A DNA stretch of 64,000 nucleotides from NCBI GenBank assembly GCA_030149165.1, contig JASBRY010000009.1, positions 1,178,001 through 1,242,000 on the forward strand, given 5' to 3'. Numbering within the stretch: position 1 is the stretch's first letter; the number at the start of each line of letters is the position of its first letter. Below, piece by piece: positions 1 through 9,444 of the stretch. A program made the translations under genes and the position numbers. Under the pieces are notes generated by a model. It did not search any database. It was given only the letters and a program-made list of their open reading frames with translations, and had not been told where the DNA came from. This DNA is from Phycisphaerales bacterium (lineage in GTDB: Bacteria; Planctomycetota; Phycisphaerae; Phycisphaerales; UBA1924).

Positions 1-1044
1 ATTCTTGGTGTTTCGCTGGCTACAGCTATTTTGGTGCTTGGGAGGTACAGCGAGGATGCCGTCGGATTTATCATGGATCACCAGTTCAATCGGGTTTTGC
101 GTTATGACGCGAATGTTGTACTCTTTGATAAGACTGATTCTTCTGCGATTTCAACAGTATCTTCTATGCCGGGTATTCTGGCTACTGAGCCGTATAGACG
201 AATCACGGCTCGCATTCATGCGGGTCATAAGAAAGAGCTTGTGGATATGCTCGCTCTTGAACGCGTCGATGGGATGCAACAGCTGCTTGATCTCTCTGGT
301 CGCCAGATTCCGCTTGCCGACTCTGGGATTCTGATTTCATCCGTGCTGGCTGACAAACTCGATATTCGTCCAGGTATGACGGTAACTGTTGAGGCCCTGG
401 AAGGTCGCCGACCGGAAATAGAGTTGCCGGTTTGTGGGGTTATCGATGACTTTGCAGGCTTGAGCGTATATGTCCGGCTGAAGGATCTGAACCGATGGCT
501 GCGTGAGCAGGGGGCCATAGGGGGCATCATGGTCCAGGTCGATTCCGAGTTGGCTGAATCTCTTTATCTCGAACTCAAACAAGCACCGCGAGTGGTAGCG
601 GTCGAATCTACTCACGCGATGCGCGAGAATTTTGATGAACTCGTCATCCGGAACATGGCCATCATGCGTCCATTTCTGATCAGTTTTTCGGTAATCATCG
701 CATTTGGTGTCGTATACAACAGTGCGCGGATATCGCTGGCAGAACGAAGCCGCGACCTATCGACTCTTCGTGTACTGGGTTTTTCCAAGCGAGAGATTGC
801 ATCGATACAGTTGTGGGAACTCGCGTTGATCACAGGTTTTGGGATCCCAGTGGGACTAGTCGCGGGTTACTTGCTTGCCGAGTTCACTTCAGAGGCAACC
901 GCGATGGAGATCGCGCGGATGCCCTTTGTCATCGCGCCATCGACATTCGGATTCTCAGCGGTAGTTGTATTGACTGCCTCGATCGTTTCTGGGCTCATTG
1001 TTCGGCGTCGTCTTGATAGAATAGATCTCATCGCAGTGCTCTAG
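1..1044 (+). CDS. ABC exporter permease, FtsX-like (5' partial)
   Basis: The reading frame is open from the first base, so the N-terminal half lies outside the window. The visible part contains a MacB-type soluble domain (about residues 20-200) and then three hydrophobic segments (around ISFSVIIAFGVVYNSARI, LWELALITGFGIPVGLVAGYLL and FGFSAVVVLTASIVSGLIV). This is the usual C-terminal half of FtsX-family permeases. It would be the inner-membrane part of an ATP-driven export system. The next gene, 18 bases downstream, encodes a HlyD-type adaptor, which supports a MacA/MacB-like or DevBCA-like exporter. The substrate cannot be read from the sequence. Confidence 0.88.
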   Translation: MLGVSLATAILVLGRYSEDAVGFIMDHQFNRVLRYDANVVLFDKTDSSAISTVSSMPGILATEPYRRITARIHAGHKKELVDMLALERVDGMQQLLDLSGRQIPLADSGILISSVLADKLDIRPGMTVTVEALEGRRPEIELPVCGVIDDFAGLSVYVRLKDLNRWLREQGAIGGIMVQVDSELAESLYLELKQAPRVVAVESTHAMRENFDELVIRNMAIMRPFLISFSVIIAFGVVYNSARISLAERSRDLSTLRVLGFSKREIASIQLWELALITGFGIPVGLVAGYLLAEFTSEATAMEIARMPFVIAPSTFGFSAVVVLTASIVSGLIVRRRLDRIDLIAVL

Positions 1045-1062
1045 TCGCGGGAGTGATTGACC

Positions 1063-2268
1063 ATGAAAGGTATACTCAAAGCCGGTTTCTATAGTGCCAT
1101 AGGGTTATTTTTGATCGCGCTCTTCGCGTTTGCATTCTGGCCGAGACCAGTCGAAGTTGATGTCGTCGAAGCAGCGATGAGTCCCATGCTTGTCACGGTA
1201 GATGAAGATGGCACAACACGAATCCGCGAGCGATATATCGTCTCGAGTCCGCTTTCCGGCCGGCTCAGACGAATTCTGCTCGATCCCGGCGATCCCGTTT
1301 TTGCTGAGAGCACTTTGCTTGCACAGCTAGAGCCAACCGATCCCGTGCTGCTCGACGCCCGAGAGATTGCAGAGGCACAAGGTCGAGTAAAAGCAGCAGA
1401 GGCATCGGTAAGAAGGGCAGAAGCGGATTTTGAACGGGCTCGTGCAGAGTACGACTTTACTGAGAATGATCTGATGCGTGTCAAGACGGCGTTCGCTTCG
1501 GATGCCGCAACCGAAGCTGAAGTTGACTTCGCTCGCAGCAAGTTCCAACAAGCAAGCGCAGCATTCAGGGTAGCGCAGTTTAATGTAGATATCGCGTCTC
1601 ATGAGCTTGAGGTTGCACAGAGTGCATTGCTGATTACACAAGGTGTTGAGACCGATGAGGAATCACTCGCACGGCTCTCAATCTACAGCCCGATCGATGG
1701 TGTAGTGCTGCATGTGCTTCAAGAGAATGTCGCCGTCGTTTCTCCTGGAACACCATTGATTGAGGTTGGTGATCTTTCTGATCTTGAACTTGTTATCGAT
1801 GTTCTCTCTACCGATGCGGTTTCGATCGAGCCGGGGCAGCGCGTGATAGTAGAGCGATGGGGTGGTGGTCGGCCGCTCGAAGCTACCGTTCGGCTTGTCG
1901 AGCCATCCGCGTTTCTCAAGATCTCCGCACTTGGTATCGAAGAGCAACGAGTCAATGTAATCGCGGACCTCATCACTCCTCCTGAAGAGCGTGCGGCTTT
2001 GGGTGACAACTTTCGCATTGAAGCACGGATCGTGACATGGAGCTCTGACTCTGCCCTACTCGTGCCCACAAGCGCTCTCTTCCGACATAACGATGCATGG
2101 GCGGTTTTCACTCTAGAAAATGGCAAGGTCGAGCGCCGCGAAATCAGCGTTGGCCGGATGAATGGTCGCTTCGCTCAGGTAAATACAGGCATTTCAGATG
2201 GTGATTTTGTGATCGTTCATCCAAGTGATGAACTGACTGTCGGTCTGAAAGCTATGCCTCGTGAATAG
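1063..2268 (+). CDS. HlyD/RND-type periplasmic adaptor protein
   Basis: This 401-residue protein has one N-terminal membrane anchor (AIGLFLIALFAFAFWP), a split biotinyl-lipoyl-like domain (about residues 45-85 and 205-240), an alpha-helical coiled-coil hairpin between them rich in Ala, Glu and Arg (about 95-200), and a C-terminal beta-barrel region. That is the architecture of membrane fusion proteins that bridge an inner-membrane pump to the outer membrane. I prefer the ATG at 1063, because GGGAG sits nine bases upstream. A TTG at 1057 is possible. It follows an FtsX-like permease and probably forms one exporter with it. Confidence 0.9.
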   Translation: MKGILKAGFYSAIGLFLIALFAFAFWPRPVEVDVVEAAMSPMLVTVDEDGTTRIRERYIVSSPLSGRLRRILLDPGDPVFAESTLLAQLEPTDPVLLDAREIAEAQGRVKAAEASVRRAEADFERARAEYDFTENDLMRVKTAFASDAATEAEVDFARSKFQQASAAFRVAQFNVDIASHELEVAQSALLITQGVETDEESLARLSIYSPIDGVVLHVLQENVAVVSPGTPLIEVGDLSDLELVIDVLSTDAVSIEPGQRVIVERWGGGRPLEATVRLVEPSAFLKISALGIEEQRVNVIADLITPPEERAALGDNFRIEARIVTWSSDSALLVPTSALFRHNDAWAVFTLENGKVERREISVGRMNGRFAQVNTGISDGDFVIVHPSDELTVGLKAMPRE

Positions 2269-2469
2269 AGTTTATGAACTAAAAATGCAGACTATAGACT
2301 TCGTAATCAATGTTCACTCACGGATATCAATAGGTGAGTTGTGGGGGAGTACAATCCATTTTGGTAAGCATCTCGAATGAAGCAGATCAGATGTTCATAT
2401 TTAATTCTTTGAACAAGGCAGACCAACTGGTGGTGAAACTCGCTCCATGTTACCTGTGTATCCTTTTCT

Positions 2470-3189
2470 ATGCATGACTGGCAGCTATCTTGGACCAGTG
2501 AGCGGTCGATTCTGGTAAGAATCCCAGAATGTGCAACTCAACACACTTCTTCAAGTCTACTTGCAGATTGGATTCATTCAAAGAACTCAGGCATAATCCA
2601 ATCGGTGATTCCTTCATCAACAGGGGTTTTGGTCGAGTTTGATATTCTCAAATGCTCACCAAATGACCCTTGGGATATAGCAGAGCAGTTAATTGAGTCT
2701 TTCCTACGGAGTGAATCCTATTCCTCAGCAGCGTTGAGTAGTCGTGAGATCCATATACCTGTGTGCTATGACGAACAACTTGCGCCAGATCTGAGAGATG
2801 TCGCAAATCATTTGGATTGCGAAACTGTACAGATTATCGAGTGGCATTTATCTGTTCAGTATCAGGTGACTTCGATGGGGTTCATGCCGGGATTCGGATA
2901 CATGAGTTCAACGCATGAAGCGTTACGACTCCCACGAAAGAATACGCCGCGGACGCGAGTTCCAGCGGGCGGTGTAGCGATTGTTGAGCATATGACTGCT
3001 GTGTATCCACAACAGAGTGCAGGGGGTTGGCATCTCATCGGGCGCACCCCGTTGCGTCTCTTTGACCCGAACCAAGCATCTCCAGCACTCTTGCGGGTGG
3101 GTGATTCCGTTCGCTTTGTACAAATTACACATGATGAGTTCAGGAGTTATGGAGATGCTCACTATAACGGGGGAGAACAATGGCGATGA
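2470..3189 (+). CDS. pxpB: 5-oxoprolinase subunit B (KipI/allophanate hydrolase subunit 1 family)
   Basis: The product has 239 residues, the normal size for PxpB. It carries the family signatures GFMPGFGYM, LPRKNTPRTRVPAGGVAI and GGWHLIGRTPLRLFD. In characterised bacteria PxpA, PxpB and PxpC together hydrolyse 5-oxoproline (pyroglutamate) to glutamate using ATP. The gene overlaps the downstream PxpC-PxpA fusion by ten bases, so all three activities come from two translationally coupled genes. The ATG at 2470 has no obvious ribosome binding site. The 200 bases upstream hold only a short inverted repeat (ACTCAC/GTGAGT near 2325-2340). Confidence 0.9.
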   Translation: MHDWQLSWTSERSILVRIPECATQHTSSSLLADWIHSKNSGIIQSVIPSSTGVLVEFDILKCSPNDPWDIAEQLIESFLRSESYSSAALSSREIHIPVCYDEQLAPDLRDVANHLDCETVQIIEWHLSVQYQVTSMGFMPGFGYMSSTHEALRLPRKNTPRTRVPAGGVAIVEHMTAVYPQQSAGGWHLIGRTPLRLFDPNQASPALLRVGDSVRFVQITHDEFRSYGDAHYNGGEQWR

Positions 3190-4883
3190 TCGAGGTCATT
3201 CATCCTGGAGTCATGAGCAGTGTGCAGGATAGTGGCCGCCTAGGTTATGTGCATGTAGGTGTACCGAGAAGTGGGGCCTTCGATCAAGTCGCGTTTCGGA
3301 CTGGGAATAGGTTGATTGGCAATACTGAAACGAATGCTGCCATTGAGATGACCATGTCGGGGGGAGAGTTCAAGTTCAGTTCATCGGCAGTGATCTGCTT
3401 GACCGGTGCGGTTTCGGATGAGTCATACATTGTGTATGACAGCGAAAAAGTGCCAATACACAGCAGGGAGCCAACTGTAGTTCCTCGTGATGGAACGCTT
3501 AAGATTGGAAGGTTTGTGCAAGGGTTTCGTGGATACCTTTGTGTAGCAGGCGGGATCAGGTGCGCCCCCATTCTTGGGAGTCAATCATCTTTGGTTTCAC
3601 TACCTGATGCCGGTCTCGGTTGTGCGTTGAGGTCCGGTGATCTTCTACCGATCGGAGCATCCAATATCAATAGTGGAAATGACACAAGAGGTTCAAACTC
3701 ACTCGAAGATGATATGACACCGGATGGTGATCTTGTGTTGCGGGTTGTGCCTGGAGCTCAGTACGATTTATTCACCGAGCTGCAGCGCGAAGCGTTGGGA
3801 GAACTGATCTTCCGAGTATCCGATGAGAGCAGTCGGGCGGGTGCGCGGTTGTCGGAATCCGTACTCTCTGGAGAAATGCCAATCAACATTTCAAGCGAAG
3901 GGGCGCTTCCGGGATACATCCAAGTTCCTCCATCAGGAGCGCCAATCATACTTGGTATAGATGGTCCAACAACTGGTGGATATCCAGTCATCGCAAGTGT
4001 CATCGAGGCAGATCTACCTGTGCTGGCGCAGTGCGCTCTTCGTCAGCAGTTAAGGTTTCGTTGGATCAGTCGTGAAGAGGCTCAGCAGGCGTTGAGGGAG
4101 CAATATAGATTGATTCAATCAGTCAAACCAGTCCACTCGGTGCAGATAGGAGTGGGCATCCGTAGACCAAACTGGCCAAGGGTCATTCTGAGTTGTGATA
4201 CCGGAGAAGCGAAAGCAGGCGACGGGCGAGATCGAGAGATGGCGTTGCTTCCCTATGTGTCAGCAGTAAGTATCGCCTGTGGCGGACACGCCGGTGATGA
4301 AGAGTCGATACGAGAACTGATCACAGCAGCGTGTGCGCATGATTGTATCATCGGAGCACATCCCTCGTATCCGGACAGAGAAGGGTTTGGTCGGCGTGCA
4401 ATCGAGATTAGCCGAGAGGATTTGGGGTCTTCGCTCAAGAACCAACTTATGACATTCTCCCGAATCGCGGACGAGTGTAATGCCACAGTCTCATACATAA
4501 AGGCACATGGAGCCCTCTATCACGCACTTGCCCGTGACACATCAATTGCTCGATGGTATTGGGAATTATGCACATCGATATTCCCACATGTGCAGTTTGT
4601 AGGGCCAATGAGTTCAGCGACTCTTGACGACTTTAGATCTTCAGGAATCCCGGTGCTCTGCGAAGGGTTCTGTGATCGCGTGTATGAAGCGGACGGGACG
4701 CTGAGATTACGCAGTTCTGAAAATGCGTGCATAACCAATCCGAACACTGCAGTCATGCAAGCTCAACATCTAGTCAATCACATGGGATGCCAGTTCTTGT
4801 GTGTGCATAGTGATACCGCAAACGCGATCGAGATCGCACGATCAGTATTCGAAAGGTTGTGTGTGCCCAATGCGGTCGAGTAG
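3180..4883 (+). CDS. Fused 5-oxoprolinase subunits C and A (PxpC-PxpA)
   Basis: This 567-residue protein joins two normally separate subunits. Residues 1 to about 315 are the KipA/allophanate hydrolase subunit 2 family (PxpC; motifs QDSGRLGYVHVGVPRSGAFD and GPTTGGYPVIA). Residues about 333-567 are the LamB/YcsF family (PxpA). The PxpA part keeps ACGGHAGDE, IGAHPSYPDREGFGRR and KAHGALYHALARD, so the catalytic half looks intact, although its start reads SCDTGEA instead of the common DLNEG. A GGGGGAG ribosome site lies just before the ATG. The fusion order C-A, with PxpB separate, would fix subunit stoichiometry. Function is known for the family; the meaning of the fusion is inferred. Confidence 0.9.
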   Translation: MAMIEVIHPGVMSSVQDSGRLGYVHVGVPRSGAFDQVAFRTGNRLIGNTETNAAIEMTMSGGEFKFSSSAVICLTGAVSDESYIVYDSEKVPIHSREPTVVPRDGTLKIGRFVQGFRGYLCVAGGIRCAPILGSQSSLVSLPDAGLGCALRSGDLLPIGASNINSGNDTRGSNSLEDDMTPDGDLVLRVVPGAQYDLFTELQREALGELIFRVSDESSRAGARLSESVLSGEMPINISSEGALPGYIQVPPSGAPIILGIDGPTTGGYPVIASVIEADLPVLAQCALRQQLRFRWISREEAQQALREQYRLIQSVKPVHSVQIGVGIRRPNWPRVILSCDTGEAKAGDGRDREMALLPYVSAVSIACGGHAGDEESIRELITAACAHDCIIGAHPSYPDREGFGRRAIEISREDLGSSLKNQLMTFSRIADECNATVSYIKAHGALYHALARDTSIARWYWELCTSIFPHVQFVGPMSSATLDDFRSSGIPVLCEGFCDRVYEADGTLRLRSSENACITNPNTAVMQAQHLVNHMGCQFLCVHSDTANAIEIARSVFERLCVPNAVE

Positions 4884-5334
4884 TTGCTGGAGCATATGAA
4901 GTTGGAGCCGTCTGTGTTCCGAGCTAAATATGATCTCAGTAGGAACAAGCTATTCAAACTTATTCATGATTGTCTGTATCGAGTGCCAATCTTTGTAGCA
5001 TTCGCTACACGCTTCTCTGAATGTTCCCGGTGCATGATTGGACAAAGTATGTCATCAATCTGCCGGATGTAGACTTTGTCCGATGCTCCAAATTTACTAC
5101 GATTCTTTCCAAGCAGGTTTAGATATTCATATGAGGATTTGATGCTATTCACTGTCTGGAAGGCCGGATTCGCGTCCCTACGCCTTCAAATTTTCACTGA
5201 ATCGATGTATCCACCCACTCAACGCGATCGAAATCTAAGGGACACATTTGGGCATAGTGAGGACTTGTCGCAGAATCGTAAACGCCCGAAACATCACCCA
5301 TGCACGATTTATGTGCTGAAGACAGCAGGAACCT
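4884..5334. other. Intergenic region without a convincing gene
   Basis: Short open frames exist here on both strands, but none has a ribosome site, a recognisable domain or protein-like composition. The only structure noticed is a nine-base perfect inverted repeat listed separately. The promoter of the downstream lipid operon probably lies here, but no clear -35/-10 pair was found. Confidence 0.5.
5040..5081. repeat. Inverted repeat, 9 bp arms
   Basis: The arms GGACAAAGT (5040-5048) and ACTTTGTCC (5073-5081) are perfect reverse complements separated by 24 bases. There is no following T-run, so it is not a standard terminator. It could be an operator for the downstream operon or a chance repeat. 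Confidence 0.35.
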
Positions 5335-6114
5335 GTGAGCAATCTTGAAGGAAAACGCGTCTGGCTGACTGGGGCGAGTCTGGGAATTGGCCGTGCTCTT
5401 GCCATCGAGTTGGCGAAGCAGGGTGCAATTGTTGCGCTCACCGCACGGAACAAGGAAAGGCTGGTAGAGGTAGGTAAGGAAGTCGAAAGCCTGGGTGGTC
5501 GTGCATTGATCGTGCCTGGGGATGTAAGGGACCTCGATCGCATGAAAGAAGTTGCTGAAGAAATCGTGTCCGTGATCGGTGGTGTTGACATCCTCATCGC
5601 CAACGCAGGGACGCATGTCTTTTCAAAGCCCGAAGAGTTCGATACATCCGAGTACCTTGAACTGATGGATATCAACTATGGGGGCACGCTCCGTTGCATC
5701 GAGGCGATCCTGCCGAGCATGCTGGAGCGAAAGTCGGGTCAGATAGTGGGGGTCGCGAGTCTTGCGGGATTGCGAGGGCTTCCTCGAGCGGCAGCGTACT
5801 GTGCTAGTAAAGCCGCGATCATCAACTTCTTCCAGAGTATGAGGATACATCTCCGTGACCATAATATTGGTGTCACGGTCATCAATCCCGGATTTGTTCG
5901 AACTCCCCTCACTGATAAAAATGACTTTCACATGCCATGTTTGATCGAGGCAGATAAGGCGGCACGAATCATGTGCTCCGGTATTGCCAAGGGGCGTGAT
6001 GAAATATCCTTCCCGATCCCGTTCAGCTGGACCATTCGACTGCTCCGGCTTCTCCCGCTCCCAATCTATAACTGGATAATGACACGAGTATGGCGACGCA
6101 TGAAGGACAACTGA
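5335..6114 (+). CDS. SDR-family NAD(P)-dependent oxidoreductase
   Basis: The 259-residue product is a classical short-chain dehydrogenase. It has a Rossmann motif GASLGIGRA near residue 14, ANAG in the middle, a catalytic Ser in VASLAGLRG and a Tyr-Lys pair in AAYCASKAA. The C-terminus is hydrophobic and basic, which suggests membrane association. The start is a GTG at 5335 behind AGGA. It heads a run of overlapping genes (flavoprotein, DUF1365, CFA-type methyltransferase), so it probably works on fatty acyl chains or another lipid. The exact substrate is unknown. Confidence 0.88.
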   Translation: MSNLEGKRVWLTGASLGIGRALAIELAKQGAIVALTARNKERLVEVGKEVESLGGRALIVPGDVRDLDRMKEVAEEIVSVIGGVDILIANAGTHVFSKPEEFDTSEYLELMDINYGGTLRCIEAILPSMLERKSGQIVGVASLAGLRGLPRAAAYCASKAAIINFFQSMRIHLRDHNIGVTVINPGFVRTPLTDKNDFHMPCLIEADKAARIMCSGIAKGRDEISFPIPFSWTIRLLRLLPLPIYNWIMTRVWRRMKDN

Positions 6115-7364
6115 ACATTGGGGTCATCGGCGCCGGGATTGCCGGTATCACGGCCGCGTATCTGCTCGCCAAAAAGCATAAGCTGACGCTCATAGAGCGC
6201 AACGATTATGTTGGCGGCCATACCAACACCATTTCAGTTTCTGAGAATGATCGAGAACTTCCAGTTGACACTGGGTTTATCGTTTGTAATCCAAAGACAT
6301 ACCCAACATTCTATCGATTGCTCGAAGAATGGGGTGTCCAGCTCCGTGACAGTGACATGTCATTTGGATTCATGTGCGATCAGACTGGTGTCGGGTACTC
6401 GGGGCCTGAGATGCGAGAGTTTCTCCGGAAGCCATCCAATCTCCTGAACCTCAAACTGCTTGGTATGATTCGGGCTCATCGCAAGTTCAATCGCAGAGCT
6501 GCGAAAGATCTTGAAAACGGATCCCTTCGTGGTCTATCGCTTGGTGAGTATCTACAGAGGATCGGTGCGAGTTCATTCTTCATCGACCACTACCTGATCC
6601 CACTCGCGGCTTCAGTCTGGTCGAGTCCTGATGCAGATATCGACCGATTCCCTGCAGAAACCTTCATACGCTTTTTCTCGAACCATGGTCTTCTTGACCT
6701 CCGTGATAGGCCTATATGGCAGACTGTTGTCGGAGGGAGTTCGGCATACATCAAAGCCTTCCGATCAAAGTATCAGGGGGACATCATCACTGAATCGCCA
6801 GTTCGATCTGTCGAGCGTCAGGCCAATGGCATCGCTGTGACTCTGAGTAACAATGAGTCCATGATGTTTGACCATGTTGTCCTTGCATCACACGCTGACG
6901 AGTCATTGAAGTTATTGTCTGACCCCTCCGACGCAGAGCAGTCTGCTCTGGGTTCTTGGGAGTATCAAGACAATCACATCCAGTTGCATACCGATTCATC
7001 GGTCATGCCTTCTGATCGTCGGCTCTGGTCTTCTTGGAACTATCGGCGTCTCTCACGACAAGACCAGAACGCTCCCGTCAATATCACATACTACATGAAT
7101 CGATTGCAAGGTCTGCAAACTGATAACAACTACTTCGTCTCACTGAACTCCAAGGAGCATATCGATCCGCAAAAAGTAATCTACGCTGTGGACTACACAC
7201 ACCCGGCGTATACCTCTGAGTCGATCGAATCACAGCGGCAACTGCGTTCGATCAATGGGGCACGCAACACTTGGTACTGTGGTGCTTACATGAGATATGG
7301 CTTTCACGAGGATGCCGTCGTGTCCGCTGTGGATGTCGCAAGTCATTTCGGGATCACAATATGA
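6090..7364 (+). CDS. FAD-dependent amine-oxidase-like protein (COG2907 type)
   Basis: The protein has 424 residues and an N-terminal dinucleotide-binding motif GVIGAGIAGITAAYLL, followed by the acidic ERNDYVGGHTNT stretch typical of flavin-containing amine oxidase-like and phytoene-desaturase-like proteins. The gene overlaps the SDR gene by 25 bases and the DUF1365 gene by ATGA. Homologues of this family lie beside CFA-type methyltransferases in many bacteria. In Rhodobacter sphaeroides, enzymes of this kind take part in furan fatty acid formation, so a role as a fatty acyl desaturase or oxidase is a reasonable but unproven inference. Confidence 0.87.
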   Translation: MATHEGQLNIGVIGAGIAGITAAYLLAKKHKLTLIERNDYVGGHTNTISVSENDRELPVDTGFIVCNPKTYPTFYRLLEEWGVQLRDSDMSFGFMCDQTGVGYSGPEMREFLRKPSNLLNLKLLGMIRAHRKFNRRAAKDLENGSLRGLSLGEYLQRIGASSFFIDHYLIPLAASVWSSPDADIDRFPAETFIRFFSNHGLLDLRDRPIWQTVVGGSSAYIKAFRSKYQGDIITESPVRSVERQANGIAVTLSNNESMMFDHVVLASHADESLKLLSDPSDAEQSALGSWEYQDNHIQLHTDSSVMPSDRRLWSSWNYRRLSRQDQNAPVNITYYMNRLQGLQTDNNYFVSLNSKEHIDPQKVIYAVDYTHPAYTSESIESQRQLRSINGARNTWYCGAYMRYGFHEDAVVSAVDVASHFGITI

Positions 7365-8248
7365 AGTCTCGGATTTACCAAGGAATGACTTCTCACTGTC
7401 GGTTCGCGCCTCGTCGGCACGCATTCAGATATCGAATGTTATGGTTCGCAATCGACCTTGATGAGCTCTCTCTCCTTGACAAGACGATCCGATTCTTCCG
7501 GCATAATCAAGCGGCTCTCGTTTCGATCCATGATCGGGATTATGGAGGTACGGGTGATGGGGATATACAGCAGCGTATCCGAGAGCATTTACAACACGCG
7601 GGACTTGATGATCCGATCGAACGAATAGAACTCGTCACAATCCCAAGGATTTTTGGCTATGTATTCAATCCTGTCAGCTTCTACCTTTGCATTTCACCTA
7701 CCGGCCAGATCAGGAATCTGGTAGCAGAAGTGCGAAACACATTCGGTGAGATGCATCATTATGTCGCTAATCTTGAGACAGCGGATTCAGACGAAACTGA
7801 GACACTTGAATGCCGAATCCCCAAAGAGTTTTATGTCTCACCGTTCTTCCGAGTGGATGGTGAGTATCACATTCGAATCGAAAGCACTGAGAAACACCTC
7901 CGAATCAGCGTCGATCTACACGATGATACTGGACATGTCTTCTCTGCCTCCATGGAGGGCGAGAGTCGGGATATGACTTCGCGTAACCTGCTTCGAACCG
8001 TCTGTCGAATGCCATTCTTTGCATTGACCATCATGACAAAAATCCATTGGCAAGCAATCCGGCTGTACTTTGCTCGCGGATTGAGCATGTTTGAAAAACC
8101 CACTCCATCACATCCATCAACTACGCCTTCTTCCGATCCGCCGTGGTGGATGCGATTCAGAACAGCTTGTGTTCATAAGGCCGCACGATCCCGTCCACCA
8201 GTAAGCCTAAATCCTGAGGCGGGTGTTTCTACGGAGAAATCAGAATGA
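7361..8248 (+). CDS. DUF1365 domain protein
   Basis: The 295-residue product matches DUF1365 as I know it: it starts SRIYQGMTSHCRFAPRRHAF, then IPRIFGYVFNPVSFYLC and AEVRNTFGEMHHYV, and has a short hydrophobic segment before a proline-rich tail. The ATG at 7361 overlaps the stop of the flavoprotein gene. The downstream methyltransferase start overlaps its own stop, so translation is coupled. DUF1365 proteins regularly sit between a flavoprotein and a CFA-type enzyme, but their biochemical role is not established. Confidence 0.88.
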   Translation: MKSRIYQGMTSHCRFAPRRHAFRYRMLWFAIDLDELSLLDKTIRFFRHNQAALVSIHDRDYGGTGDGDIQQRIREHLQHAGLDDPIERIELVTIPRIFGYVFNPVSFYLCISPTGQIRNLVAEVRNTFGEMHHYVANLETADSDETETLECRIPKEFYVSPFFRVDGEYHIRIESTEKHLRISVDLHDDTGHVFSASMEGESRDMTSRNLLRTVCRMPFFALTIMTKIHWQAIRLYFARGLSMFEKPTPSHPSTTPSSDPPWWMRFRTACVHKAARSRPPVSLNPEAGVSTEKSE

Positions 8249-9378
8249 CCCCAGATACCCTAACGCATATCCAAGTCGAAACGAATGAAGTAGCTGAGAA
8301 ATTCCCATCAGAGATTCAGCCTGTCTTTGATCATGCAACTCGCAAAAGGATAGAGCGAGGCGGAATCTATGCACTAGGCGGCACATACGAGGAAGGGTTG
8401 TGGTCAACTGAGCATCTTGATGATTATCTTACGATGGTGTTCAAATCGCCAGCTGCTCGACTCTCACTCTTCGCATGGTCACGTCTCTTCCTGGCCGCGA
8501 TGGACAAACGAATCATTAATCGCCAATCCGGCCGTGGTGCATTCAACATCGGTGAAAAGCACTACAACCTTGGCAATGATCTCTTCCGCAACATGCTTGA
8601 CTCAAGTATGTCCTACACAAGCGGCTATTGGGCATCAGCGAGTTCTCTCGATCAGGCACAAGAAGCGAAGCTTGATCTGATCTGCAGGAAACTGGATTTG
8701 CAACCAGGACAGCATGTGCTCGATATTGGGTGTGGATGGGGGAACTTCGCAGAATATGCGGCTCGAAAGTACGGTGCGCGAGTAACCGGCGTGACCGTAT
8801 CCAGCGAGCAAGCCCAGTTCGCGACCAAACGCTGCGAAGATCTTCCTGTCGAGATTCGATTGCAAGACTACCGAGAACTTCAGGAGCAGTTTGATCATGT
8901 CGTATCTATAGAAATGATTGAAGCCGTTGGTCGTAAAAATTTGCCGGAGTACTACCGGGTTGTAGACAGATGCCTCCGCGAGGGGGGACGCTTTGTGCTG
9001 CAAGTCATCTCCGGGAATACTTTGACACGCACATCTGATAGGAACCTAGATCAGTACATCCTCTGGCTCGTGCGTCATATCTTTCCGGATGGGTATCTCC
9101 CAAGAGTCGACGAGTTGATCCCACCAAGTGATACGAATCTGCGTGTGGAAGATTGGCATCGATACCATGACGATTACGATCGCACACTCCTTGCTTGGGC
9201 ATCCAACTTCAATAACAACTGGGAACAGATCGGAGGGCAGTATGATGAACGATTTCATCGCCGGTGGAACTTCTATTTGCTTGGTTGTGCGGCACTGTTC
9301 CGAGCACAGTTAATCGATGTCGGTCAAGTCGTCTACACCAAGGGGCGAGCAAAGAGTCGTTATCATCCAGTACGCTAG
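8245..9378 (+). CDS. CFA-family fatty acyl methyltransferase
   Basis: This 377-residue protein belongs to the cyclopropane-fatty-acyl-phospholipid synthase family. It has the substrate segment HYNLGNDLFRNMLDSSMSYTSGYW, the SAM site VLDIGCGWGNFAEYAA and the later VSIEMIEAVG motif. Such enzymes methylenate or methylate unsaturated acyl chains of membrane lipids. Because it is in an operon with a flavoprotein and DUF1365, it may methylate a modified double bond rather than make a cyclopropane ring. The ATGA overlap with the preceding gene shows coupling. Confidence 0.9.
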   Translation: MTPDTLTHIQVETNEVAEKFPSEIQPVFDHATRKRIERGGIYALGGTYEEGLWSTEHLDDYLTMVFKSPAARLSLFAWSRLFLAAMDKRIINRQSGRGAFNIGEKHYNLGNDLFRNMLDSSMSYTSGYWASASSLDQAQEAKLDLICRKLDLQPGQHVLDIGCGWGNFAEYAARKYGARVTGVTVSSEQAQFATKRCEDLPVEIRLQDYRELQEQFDHVVSIEMIEAVGRKNLPEYYRVVDRCLREGGRFVLQVISGNTLTRTSDRNLDQYILWLVRHIFPDGYLPRVDELIPPSDTNLRVEDWHRYHDDYDRTLLAWASNFNNNWEQIGGQYDERFHRRWNFYLLGCAALFRAQLIDVGQVVYTKGRAKSRYHPVR

Positions 9379-9444
9379 AAGTCCCAAATGAAATCGTGGT
9401 CTCATCTCGTAGCCCGCAGATAGATCAACAATTGGAGGTCGCCA

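Noticed and set aside
4884..5334. Short open frames of 60-140 codons in the gap before the SDR gene
   Set aside because: They have no ribosome sites, unlikely composition and overlap each other on both strands; none resembles a known protein.
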